This document shows positions 28,649 to 36,216 of a stretch of DNA of 39,089 bases, piece after piece. Both the position numbers and the translations under genes were made by a program. The stretch is taken from NCBI GenBank assembly GCA_021201315.1, contig JAJQFG010000134.1:1-39089 (forward strand), written 5' to 3'. Position 1 is the stretch's first letter. Each line of letters begins with the position of its first letter. The notes under the pieces were generated by a model, which saw only the letters and a list, made by a program, of their open reading frames with translations, was not told the DNA's origin and made no database searches. Source of the stretch: Erysipelotrichaceae bacterium. Its GTDB lineage: Bacteria; Bacillota_I; Bacilli_A; Erysipelotrichales; Coprobacillaceae.

Positions 28649-29026
28649 ATGGTTAAAATTGGTGAAAGAATTAAATATTTAAGAAAGAAAAAGAATCTAA
28701 CACAGACTCAACTAGGTGTATTATTAGGATTTAAAGAAAATGGTGCTGCTGTTAGGGTTGCTCAATATGAGAATGATAGAAAAATGCCAAGAAGTGATAT
28801 TATCGAAAAGTTGTTATTTATATTTGATATCAATGAAAATGTATTGTTAAGTAATACGGATGATGAGCTTATAAATATTTGTATTGATATGTATTGGCGA
28901 GGAATACAAGGCAAAGATATTATGCTTGTATATAAATTCTTTGAATTATTTAAGGAATATAATGAGGAAAGATATAACCAATTTAATACAATAATAAAAA
29001 GGCATATTTTAACCAATTTTGTTTAA
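28649..29026 (+). CDS. XRE-family transcriptional regulator
   Basis: 125 aa from ATG 28649, 8 nt after AAGGAAG; a GTG at 28640 is in frame but overlaps that site. N-terminal helix-turn-helix (about 1-65): IGERIKYLRKKKNLTQTQLG, then QYENDRKMPRSDIIEKL. The C-terminal 60 residues are acidic and helical with no known domain. It lies directly before the invertible recombinase segment, and similar inverted repeats mark both promoters, so it may control the switch. Confidence 0.85.
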   Translation: MVKIGERIKYLRKKKNLTQTQLGVLLGFKENGAAVRVAQYENDRKMPRSDIIEKLLFIFDINENVLLSNTDDELINICIDMYWRGIQGKDIMLVYKFFELFKEYNEERYNQFNTIIKRHILTNFV

Positions 29027-29040
29027 ATATGCCTTATTGA
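28993..29040. terminator. Hairpin terminator at the end of the XRE gene
   Basis: AAGGCATATTT (28999-29009) pairs with AAATATGCCTT (29025-29035), 11 bp. The stop codon 29024-29026 adjoins the right arm. The T tail is weak on the plus strand, and the A run on the left would give T on the minus strand, so it may also stop leftward transcripts from the recombinase segment. Confidence 0.65.
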
Positions 29041-29058
29041 TTTTAAATATTTAATACC

Positions 29059-29094
29059 GAAAAAATAAACTATGCAAAAGATTACAAGAATCTT
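29059..29094. other. Left recombination core site and outer flank
   Basis: AAGATTACAAGAATCTT (29078-29094) has 6-bp inverted arms around a 5-bp spacer (ACAAG), the layout of a tyrosine-recombinase core. The same arms with the reverse-complement spacer (CTTGT) lie at 30227-30243. The outer flank, read leftwards, gives GTTTATT followed by T6, able to pair with AATAAGC at the recombinase 3' end if the segment is inverted. Confidence 0.7.
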
Positions 29095-29102
29095 CGACAC
29101 AC

Positions 29103-29131
29103 ATACTACCATATTTTTTTACATTTGAAAA
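29103..29131 (-). promoter_or_regulatory. Possible outward promoter inside the invertible segment
   Basis: On the minus strand TTTTCA (29131-29126), 17 bp, TAGTAT (29108-29103). Each box matches 4 of 6 consensus bases. It faces left, out of the segment, and would point at the polysaccharide genes after inversion. Speculative. Confidence 0.3.
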
Positions 29132-29145
29132 GAAAAAAGTTAAAA

Positions 29146-29170
29146 TTCGCACAAGTTTTATAATTGCGAA
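29146..29170 (+). promoter_or_regulatory. Recombinase -10 box within a TTCGCA/TGCGAA inverted repeat
   Basis: TATAAT (29159-29164) lies between TTCGCA (29146-29151) and TGCGAA (29165-29170). No good -35 box is seen, which fits a promoter needing an activator. The half-sites resemble those at the XRE promoter. Confidence 0.45.
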
Positions 29171-29277
29171 CTAGTTAACGAAATTAAGTATAGATAAAAA
29201 TTACATTAATCTTGAATATATCTAAAATAATGTGATTTCAAGTGATTTAATTAGTAGGTGGAAAGGAGGAAAAGATT

Positions 29278-30219
29278 ATGCAGGAAAAAGATAAGAAATT
29301 TAATCTTGTATCACAGGAATGGCTTAAATATAAAAAACTGGAAGTAAAGATATCAACTTACGTTAAATACGAAAAGATCATTAAATGCCATTTAAATGAT
29401 TTATACCAGGATAAAAATATTGATGAATTAGATGCATATGATTATCGTGATTACTTTACAAAGCTTAAAGAAGATAATCAATTATCACCTAGTATGCTTA
29501 ATTCTATTAGAACTGTATTAAAAGGTATATTAGAATATGCTGAGGAACGATATAACATTGAACATGTTGATTTATCACGTATTAAACTATCTCGTTCAAA
29601 AACAGTTGCAACAGTATTATCCGATGATGAATTTGAAAAATTATCCCAATATTGTGAAGAAAACATTAATATTTATACTGTTCCAAGTTATTTAAGCTTA
29701 TATAGTGGTATGAGATTAGGTGAAATATGTGGCTTAAAATGGCAAGATATTGATGTTGTCAATGGTGTTATCTATGTCAGAAGAACTGTTGAAAGACTTG
29801 AAGATGAAGATAATCCAGATTCAAAAACAACTCTAATGCTATTAGAGCCAAAAACAGAATCATCTAAAAGAGAAGTAACTATTGTTAATTTTCTATGCAA
29901 GTATTTATTGATGTACAAACAGTTATGTGATGGTCAGGATACTGATTATATTGTTACAAACAATGATAAGATACCAGATCCTACTACAGTTGAAAGAAGA
30001 CACAAGCGATTGTGTCTTTTACTGAATATTAGCAACTATAAGTTTCATACTTTAAGACATACATTTGCTACAGAATGTGTTAAACAGGAAGTTGATTATA
30101 AAGTGTTGTGTGAAACATTAGGGCATTCAGATGTTTCAATCACATTAAATGTTTATGTACATCCTAGTCGTGAATTTAAGAAAGAACAGATTGATAAAAT
30201 TTCGAAAAAGAAGAAATAA
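29278..30219 (+). CDS. Tyrosine recombinase (putative DNA invertase)
   Basis: 313 aa. N-terminal SAM-like core-binding domain (about 10-95). The catalytic domain has R146 in SGMRLGEICGLKW, H257 and R260 in HTLRHTF, H283 in LGHSD and nucleophile Y293 in LNVYVHP. Phage- and ICE-type integrases usually have an extra N-terminal arm-binding domain; none is seen, so this is closer to XerC/D-like or inversion recombinases. GGAAAGGAGG precedes the ATG. The gene lies between two inverted core sites 1.13 kb apart, directly before the polysaccharide operon. Confidence 0.92.
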   Translation: MQEKDKKFNLVSQEWLKYKKLEVKISTYVKYEKIIKCHLNDLYQDKNIDELDAYDYRDYFTKLKEDNQLSPSMLNSIRTVLKGILEYAEERYNIEHVDLSRIKLSRSKTVATVLSDDEFEKLSQYCEENINIYTVPSYLSLYSGMRLGEICGLKWQDIDVVNGVIYVRRTVERLEDEDNPDSKTTLMLLEPKTESSKREVTIVNFLCKYLLMYKQLCDGQDTDYIVTNNDKIPDPTTVERRHKRLCLLLNISNYKFHTLRHTFATECVKQEVDYKVLCETLGHSDVSITLNVYVHPSREFKKEQIDKISKKKK

Positions 30220-30262
30220 GCCGCATAAGATTCTTGTAATCTTCTGAAGCTTATTATTTTTT
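30215..30262 (+). terminator. Recombinase terminator containing the right recombination site
   Basis: Outer arms AATAAGC (30215-30221, including the stop) and GCTTATT (30249-30255), inner arms AAGATT and AATCTT with spacer CTTGT, then T7. The inner part (30227-30243) is the right core site, inverted relative to 29078-29094. Crossing over in the spacer would separate the two terminator arms. Confidence 0.7.
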
Positions 30263-30309
30263 TGCTTATTAAACTCAACTGCTCTTTTTCATGGGCAAAA
30301 AAATAATAA
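30251..30309. repeat. 15-bp inverted repeat beside the right site
   Basis: TTATTATTTTTTTGC (30251-30265) and GCAAAAAAATAATAA (30295-30309) are perfect complements around a 29-nt loop. The left arm is also the T-run of the recombinase terminator. Role unclear; it could be an added stop signal or a protein site. Confidence 0.5.
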
Positions 30310-30530
30310 CAAACATTTAATCATAGCTATTTTATTATAAAAAGACTGTAAACCATTAAGAAAGGATAAGTCTTCTATATTTTTAGGTAAAAATGTCGCA
30401 GAACCAAAAGTTCGATGGATAAAAATTAAATAGAATAACTTGATTGTTTTATTTTGTCTATGCAATTCGCAGAGCAGAAAAGAAATGCAGAGTATGGTAT
30501 ATATGATGGTGTCCACATATATAGAGTGTT
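30310..30530. promoter_or_regulatory. Polysaccharide leader region with weak promoter
   Basis: No convincing gene. An extended -10 box TGGTATATA (30495-30503) lacks a clear -35. A lone TTCGCA half-site lies at 30466-30471. A minus-strand frame of 82 codons (30289-30537) looks non-coding or degenerate. A transcript from here would start about 20 nt before the leader terminator. Confidence 0.35.
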
Positions 30531-30531
30531 T

Positions 30532-30595
30532 GAACATAGTTTATTTGTCCGATATGTATGTACCTATTGGATAGATAAACTATGTTCTTTTTTTT
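30532..30595 (+). terminator. Leader terminator directly before the polysaccharide operon
   Basis: GAACATAGTTTAT (30532-30544) pairs perfectly with ATAAACTATGTTC (30575-30587), 13 bp, followed by eight T. The loop is 30 nt. The ribosome site of the first gene starts 6 nt after the T-run, so there is no room for a promoter after it. Expression of the operon must read through, which points to antitermination or attenuation. Confidence 0.88.
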
Positions 30596-30612
30596 ATTGA
30601 AGGGGGAGGAGA

Positions 30613-31410
30613 TTGAAGTTGGAAGCATATGTGGATGATATAAGAAACACTAGTGATGAAGTTAATAATTGTGCATTCTGTGGTAAACAGATTCAATATA
30701 AACCTAATGTTTCCACAGATTTTAAAGTGAATAAGTATCATTTATGTAGAGAGTGTTATGAGGAGTTTTATAGTAAGGATGATGTTAAGCCTTTTTATTA
30801 TGTGTTTTTAAAAAGGTTTATAGATATTTTGGGAGGACTTGTAGGATGTTGTTTTGTTGTTGTCTTTGTCATTGTTATTAAGATAGCTTATATGCTTGAT
30901 GGTGATTTTGATTCAGTATTCTTTGTACAAAGTCGAATTGGCAAAGATGGCAAGATATATAAGATGTATAAGTTCAGGTCTATGGTACCTAATGCAGAAG
31001 ATGTATTAAGTAAACTTATGATGGATGATGAGGATATCAGAAATGAGTATCTTACCAATAAAAAGCTTGAGAATGATCCTAGAATAACAAGAATAGGGCA
31101 TTTTATCAGGAAGACTTCCATTGATGAATTTCCACAATTCATTAATGTATTAAAAGGAGAAATGTCGCTTGTTGGACCAAGGCCATATCTTATAAGGGAA
31201 ATAGAAGACATGGGTTTTGCATACAATGAAATTATTAAAGTAAAACCTGGTATTACAGGACCTTGGCAAACCGGAGGACGTAGTGATATACCATTTAATG
31301 AGAGAGTAAAGATAGAAGCAAGATATCCTAGAGAAGCATCGCTTATTGGAGATATAAAAATATTATTTAAGACAGTCAGTTCTGTTTTGCTCTCAAAGGG
31401 GGCTATCTAA
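30613..31410 (+). CDS. Polyprenyl-phosphate sugar-1-P transferase with N-terminal zinc-ribbon
   Basis: 265 aa from TTG 30613, 4-6 nt after GGGGGAGGA. Residues 20-48 hold C20-x2-C23 and C45-x2-C48, a probable zinc ribbon not usual in this family. A membrane segment follows (about 68-95). The catalytic part has KFRSMVPNAE, KTSIDEFPQF and LVGPRPYL, the signature of bacterial sugar transferases (WbaP/PglC/EpsL type) that start polysaccharide units on undecaprenyl phosphate at the membrane. It is first in the operon, as expected. Confidence 0.9.
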   Translation: MKLEAYVDDIRNTSDEVNNCAFCGKQIQYKPNVSTDFKVNKYHLCRECYEEFYSKDDVKPFYYVFLKRFIDILGGLVGCCFVVVFVIVIKIAYMLDGDFDSVFFVQSRIGKDGKIYKMYKFRSMVPNAEDVLSKLMMDDEDIRNEYLTNKKLENDPRITRIGHFIRKTSIDEFPQFINVLKGEMSLVGPRPYLIREIEDMGFAYNEIIKVKPGITGPWQTGGRSDIPFNERVKIEARYPREASLIGDIKILFKTVSSVLLSKGAI

Positions 31411-31430
31411 AATGAAGTCGAGTTTTTTTT

Positions 31431-32264
31431 ATGTGTAATCATTATAACCAATTATTATTAGATAAAGTTGAAATTCTTAATGGTATTGGAAACCCTTTGA
31501 TTTCTATTATAACTCCTTCTTTTAATAGTGAAAAATATATTACTGATACAATAGAATCAGTATTAAATCAATCATTTAAGAACTTTGAAATGATAATTGT
31601 GGATGATTGTTCATCAGATTCAACCTGTAAAATTGTAGAGAGCTATATGAATACTGATGATAGAATAAAATTGTATAAATTAGAGAATAATTCTGGAGCA
31701 GCTGTTGCAAGAAATACTGCTTTAGATATATCAAAAGGACGTTTTATTGCATATCTTGATGCTGATGATATTTGGAAGAAAGATAAGTTAGAAAAACAAG
31801 TAAGTTTTATGTTATCCACAGATATAGCTTTTTCTTGTACATCTTACGAAGTGATAGATGATTTAGGTAAGGATTTAGAAAAAGAGATACATATGCTTAT
31901 CAAGGTTGATTATGAATCTTTTTTGAAAAACAATTTATTACAAACTGTAGGAATAATGGTTGATACAAGTAAAATAGATAAATCGTTATTAAAAATGCCA
32001 TTAATCAGAAGACGACAAGATGCGGCTACTTGGTTACAAATTTTAAAAGCAGGATATCCCTGTTATGGGTTGGATTTGATTTTGGCTCAATATAGAAGAA
32101 CTGATAATTCTTTATCAAGTAATAAAATTAAAGCTATTAAGGGAATATGGTACTTATATAGAAAAATAGAAAATTTATCTTTAATGTTTAGTTGCTATTG
32201 TTTTGTAAGATATGCATTTTTAGCAATTTGGAAAAGAATTTATTTCAAGAGGTATCAAAAATGA
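31431..32264 (+). CDS. Family 2 glycosyltransferase
   Basis: 277 aa. PLISIITPSFNSEKYI, then IIVDDCSSDST, NNSGAAVARNTAL and the DxD in AYLDADDIW are all GT2 (GT-A fold) motifs. It adds a sugar to the lipid-linked unit at the inner face of the membrane. There is no clear ribosome site; ATG 31431 follows a T-rich stretch and a frame opening at GTG is possible. A terminator follows within the operon. Confidence 0.85.
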   Translation: MCNHYNQLLLDKVEILNGIGNPLISIITPSFNSEKYITDTIESVLNQSFKNFEMIIVDDCSSDSTCKIVESYMNTDDRIKLYKLENNSGAAVARNTALDISKGRFIAYLDADDIWKKDKLEKQVSFMLSTDIAFSCTSYEVIDDLGKDLEKEIHMLIKVDYESFLKNNLLQTVGIMVDTSKIDKSLLKMPLIRRRQDAATWLQILKAGYPCYGLDLILAQYRRTDNSLSSNKIKAIKGIWYLYRKIENLSLMFSCYCFVRYAFLAIWKRIYFKRYQK

Positions 32265-32274
32265 GAATCCCTAT

Positions 32275-32294
32275 GCCTTAAAAGGCTTTTTTTA
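32275..32294 (+). terminator. Internal terminator in the polysaccharide operon
   Basis: GCCTT/AAGGC around two A, followed by seven T. Short stem, so probably leaky. It would give the first two genes higher expression than the rest. Confidence 0.6.
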
Positions 32295-32401
32295 TCTCCA
32301 ATAGATTGTTTTAAGGAGGCTAGAAGATATATTGGAAGTAAAACAATGAGTTAATTCTTAAATAATTATTTATTATATAAAATTGTGGAGGTTTTTGAAC
32401 A

Positions 32402-33871
32402 GTGAAAGAATTAAGAATTGTCAGAACACTATTAGATGAAATGAACAATGATATTAGATACTGTCATTGGAAAAGCAATCAACATTTTTCTGACGCATTA
32501 TTAGGTATAGACGATTTAGATATATTAATAGATAGAACTCAATATCTTGAATTACTAAATATTTTAAATAAGCTAGAGTTTAAACATTTTTATACGCCTA
32601 GTGAACGTACTTATGTAGGTATTGAAGATTATTTAGGTTTTGATTATGAGACAGGAAAAATTATACATCTTCATTTACATAGTCAGCTAGTTATAGGAGA
32701 AAAACATTTAAAGGGATTTCAGGTTCCTTTTGAAGAAAAAATATTAAAAAATCGTAGATGGGATAGTGAATATAATGCTTATTTATCATCAGAATATGAT
32801 GAATTGTTGTTATTAATAATACGTCTTGGTATGAAAGCTAGATTACGTGATTGTTTTAAAAAGGTTTCTGCTGAAAAAAATACAGCTTATGAATTTTGTT
32901 GGTTAAAAGAACGATGTCCTGATTTTTGTAATATATTAGATGAAGAGGATTCTTTGTCGAATAGATTAAAGATATTAATAAAAAAAACATATACAAATGG
33001 ATTCACTTGGTCAACTTCTTATAAGATAAAACGATGTCTCTATAAAGAATGGTTATGTTATTCACAGGGGAGTGGTTTATACAATTCGATTAAGCGACAT
33101 AAGCGTGAATTTCAGAGAATTATATCGGAAATAAAGAAGAGATATCTTCATACTAAAAACTCATTTCTTAGAAGAAGATCAGCGACCGGAGGAATATTAA
33201 TTGCATTTTTGGGATCTGATGGAGCAGGGAAAAGTTCTACTATCAAAGAAATTCATAAATGGCTTATCAAAGTAGTAGATGTTCGTTGTTTTTATTTAGG
33301 TAGTGGTGATGGCGATAGTTCGTTACTTCGAGCACCATTAAAAATTTTAAAAGTTTTAGCACAAAAACTAGGAATATTAAAAATCACTAATAATTTTAAT
33401 GATGCTAATTTGCATGAGAAGAATAAAACAAATAAGACAATTGGTCTGGCTAGAAAGGTTTGGATATATACTCTCTCTAGAGAAAGAATCAAGAAATTAG
33501 TTTCTGCAAGAAGGTGTAGAACAAGAGGATATGTAGTTATAACCGATAGATATCCTCAAAGCGAATTTTCTGGACTCTGTGATGGACCAAAATTAAATAA
33601 TCAAAAAGGATTGTGTGCAAGTAAAGAGGCTGAATCATTTAGAATAGCAAAACTTTCTCCTCCAGATTTGGCTATAAAATTAATTGTCTCACCTGAAGTA
33701 GCTCAATCAAGAAAACCAGGTGAAATTGATTTGGAAACTAGTAAAAATCTAACTGAGAGAATACAAATGATTCAGTTTTCAGAACAAACGAAAATTGTTG
33801 AAATTGATGCTAATCAATCCCAGGAGGAAGTTATTTTAAATGTAAAAAAAGCCATATGGCAAAATATTTAG
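32402..33871 (+). CDS. Two-domain protein: nucleotidyltransferase-like and thymidylate-kinase-like
   Basis: 489 aa from GTG 32402, after GGAGG. The N-terminal half has YCHWKSN and GIDDLDILIDR, like the GxxDxD core of the nucleotidyltransferase fold. The C-terminal part begins with a P-loop FLGSDGAGKSS (about 267-278) and continues with DRYPQSEF, the kinase DRY-type motif, and a late LIVSPEVAQSRK. Proteins of this type recur in polysaccharide loci, but no reaction is known to me. It might phosphorylate a sugar, nucleotide or lipid. Confidence 0.65.
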   Translation: MKELRIVRTLLDEMNNDIRYCHWKSNQHFSDALLGIDDLDILIDRTQYLELLNILNKLEFKHFYTPSERTYVGIEDYLGFDYETGKIIHLHLHSQLVIGEKHLKGFQVPFEEKILKNRRWDSEYNAYLSSEYDELLLLIIRLGMKARLRDCFKKVSAEKNTAYEFCWLKERCPDFCNILDEEDSLSNRLKILIKKTYTNGFTWSTSYKIKRCLYKEWLCYSQGSGLYNSIKRHKREFQRIISEIKKRYLHTKNSFLRRRSATGGILIAFLGSDGAGKSSTIKEIHKWLIKVVDVRCFYLGSGDGDSSLLRAPLKILKVLAQKLGILKITNNFNDANLHEKNKTNKTIGLARKVWIYTLSRERIKKLVSARRCRTRGYVVITDRYPQSEFSGLCDGPKLNNQKGLCASKEAESFRIAKLSPPDLAIKLIVSPEVAQSRKPGEIDLETSKNLTERIQMIQFSEQTKIVEIDANQSQEEVILNVKKAIWQNI

Positions 33872-33884
33872 AGGAGATGTGTGT

Positions 33885-34966
33885 GTGAAAATTGCTTTTA
33901 TTTCTTCAGGAAATTCAATACATGTAAAAAAAATAGCTAATCAATTAGTAGAATGGGGACATGATATTACATTGTATACATTACCTGATTACAATAAATT
34001 ACTTTCTGATTTTGACAAAAGAGTTAAAATTGTAAAATTACCATTTTCTGGTAAAAAAGGATATTACTTAAATGTTCCATATTTAAAAAAAGAAATTGAA
34101 AATGGAAAATATGATCTTGTTAATAGTCATTATGCATCTGGTTTTGGTACTATGGCTAGACTTACTGGTATTCATCCAATGGCGCTTGCAGTCTTTGGAG
34201 CTGATGTTTATGATTATCCATTTAAATCAAAAAGCAATATGAAAAGGGTTATTAAAAATCTTGAAAATGCTGACGTAATTACTTCTACAAGCCACGTTAT
34301 GGCAAAAAAGGTAAGAGAGTATTATCACGAAGATAAACCCATTATAGTAACCCCCTTTGGGGTTGATTTAAATATATTTTATCCTAGAGTTGTAGATAAA
34401 GATGATTATTTTGAATTTGGGATTGTAAAAAAATCGAAAAAAAATACGGGATTGATATTTTATTAAAAGCATATAAGAAATTTAAGGAACTACAGCCTGA
34501 TGTTAAATCTAGACTTGTAATTTATGGAAGAGGAACAGCATTAGATGAGTATAAGTTATTAGCAGATTCGTTAGGGTTGGATTCAGAAATGATATTTAAA
34601 GGATTTATAAAAAACGAATTAGTCCCTGAAGTATTATCTCATATGGATGTCGCATGTTTTCCTAGTATACTAGATAGTGAAAGTTTTGGGGTTGCTGCTG
34701 TCGAGGCAATGGCTTGTGGTACGCCTGTTATAGCCTCTGATGCTTCGGGTTTTACAGAGGTGATTGAAGATAATATAACAGGTATAGTAATTCCTAAGAA
34801 TTCTGTTGATGCTTTATGTGAAGCAATGATGAAAATGTATTCATTATCAAAAAAAGATAGAGAAAATATGGGTGTGGCTGGAATAAAAAGAGTTCATGAA
34901 TTATATAATTTCGAAAATAATATGAAAACTTATGTTGAGGCAATTAGTAATGCAGTTAGAAAGTAA
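33885..34966 (+). pseudogene. Family 4 glycosyltransferase, frameshifted at an A7 tract
   Basis: Two frames make one GT4 protein of about 360 aa. The first, from GTG 33885 (8 nt after GAGGAG), has KIAFISSGNSIHVKK and SHYASGFGTMARL and ends at 34466. The second, open after the break and carrying 34577-34966, has ESFGVAAVEAMACGTPVIA, the E-x7-E motif of GT4. The break is at A7 34427-34433: with A8 the frame reads IVKKIEKKYGID, as expected for the family. A second tract (A8, 34437-34444) could also be the site. Phase variation, decay and sequencing error are all possible. Confidence 0.82.
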
Positions 34967-35627
34967 AAACATAACTGAATATTGTGGAATATCTGGTGTA
35001 GGGAAATCAACTCTTTTAAGAGCTGATTTTTATTATAAACAGAAAAAAGGAAAAGATTGTGCTTGGCCAAGAAAATCTCTTTATGAAGATAAATCATGGT
35101 TTTATAGAAATATATTAAAAGCTTTTGGAGTAGTGAAACAGATAATACTACATCCGAAATGGTTTAGGAAAGTTTTAAAAATTTTGAGTAATTATAAATT
35201 AAGCAATAAGGATTTTTTCCAACTTCTTTTTAATTATTTATCTCTAAAAAATACAATGGAAAAATGTAATTCAAAAAAATATGAATATTTATTTGACGAA
35301 GGCGTTATTCAGATTATATGGGCAACTTACATGCGTAGTAATATTCAATTTTCGAATGAAAATTGTAAATGTATATTTGATTTGTTTTCACCTCCCAAAA
35401 AAATAATATTTGTAGATGCACCAACAGAAATTATTGTAGAGAGGCTAAAAGAACGTGGTAGAAATACTAGGATTTTACAATTTCAGGATTTAAAATCAGA
35501 AATAGATTATATGAGGATAATTTTAAATAGGATATTAGAATGTGCAATTAAAATACAATATATAGATGCTAATTCTATAATAAAAATTACGAATACTAAA
35601 GAAATTGATGGAGAAAAATATGATTAA
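34950..35627 (+). CDS. P-loop kinase-like protein of the polysaccharide locus
   Basis: 225 aa from ATG 34950, which overlaps the end of the glycosyltransferase gene; GAGG lies 9 nt before. The P-loop is GISGVGKST at about 13-21. Late motifs KIIFVDAPTEIIVERLKERG and RNTR look like the LID region of small-molecule kinases. The substrate is unknown. It is the second kinase-like gene in this locus and is followed without a gap by the acetyltransferase. Confidence 0.6.
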   Translation: MQLESKNITEYCGISGVGKSTLLRADFYYKQKKGKDCAWPRKSLYEDKSWFYRNILKAFGVVKQIILHPKWFRKVLKILSNYKLSNKDFFQLLFNYLSLKNTMEKCNSKKYEYLFDEGVIQIIWATYMRSNIQFSNENCKCIFDLFSPPKKIIFVDAPTEIIVERLKERGRNTRILQFQDLKSEIDYMRIILNRILECAIKIQYIDANSIIKITNTKEIDGEKYD

Positions 35628-36178
35628 AACAAAGGATGATCTTAAATTATATCTTGAACAAGATAAAGAACAATTAGGAAAAACATATTCTAAACCACAT
35701 GTATTTGGTGATGAAATTTGGAAATTTCAGATTTACTTAAGGAAATTAGAATATTACACAAATTCTTCTGTCGGGGGGGGGGATAATACACATTATAATG
35801 AAAAAATATTTTTCTTTTAAGAAACATTATTTAGGTATTAAATTAGGTTTTACTATCCCAATCAATGTATTTGGTCCTGGTTTAAATATCCATCATTATG
35901 GATATATTGTTGTCAATGCTCATGTAAGAGTAGGTGAAAATTGTAATATTCAGCAAGGTGTAAATATAGGACAGAACTATGGGAAAGATAATTGTCCTAT
36001 TATTGGAAATAATATTTATATTGGACCTGGTGCTAAAATATTTGGAAAAGTAACAATCGCTGATAATATTGCAATAGGTGCAAATGCAGTAGTAACACAT
36101 TCTTTTTATGAAGAAGGTATAACTATTGCAGGATGTCCAGCCAAAAAAATTGGAGTAAGAAAATTTGAAGAGATATAA
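35620..36178 (+). pseudogene. Serine-acetyltransferase-like O-acetyltransferase, out of frame at a G10 tract
   Basis: The first frame starts at ATG 35620 (MIKTKDDLKLYLEQDKEQLG, 6 nt after GGAG) and reaches LEYYTNSSVGGG, then stops at 35820. The second frame (KKYFSFKKHYLGIKLGFTIP) carries left-handed beta-helix hexapeptide repeats, HHYGYIVV and IAGCPAKKIG, to 36178. The tract is G10 at 35773-35782; G9 would join the frames as VGGGIIHIIMKKYFSF, giving about 185 aa. The protein would O-acetylate the polysaccharide. A G10 tract in so AT-rich a gene is the form of a phase-variable contingency tract, here OFF. Confidence 0.85.
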
Positions 36179-36216
36179 AAAGGTTAATTTTATTATTTGC
36201 TTTAGAAAGGAATGTT

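Noticed and set aside
29278-30219. The recombinase as integrase of the conjugative module
   Set aside because: It lies 16 kb from the last conjugation gene beyond two intact sugar operons, lacks an arm-binding domain, and has its own inverted sites, so a local inversion role fits better.
30289-30537. 82-codon minus-strand frame in the polysaccharide leader
   Set aside because: It has no ribosome site, overlaps the leader terminator arm and a strong inverted repeat, and I recognise no domain. A degenerate remnant is possible but not supportable.
30882-31226. 112-codon minus-strand frame inside the sugar transferase gene
   Set aside because: Antisense shadow of conserved catalytic motifs on the plus strand.
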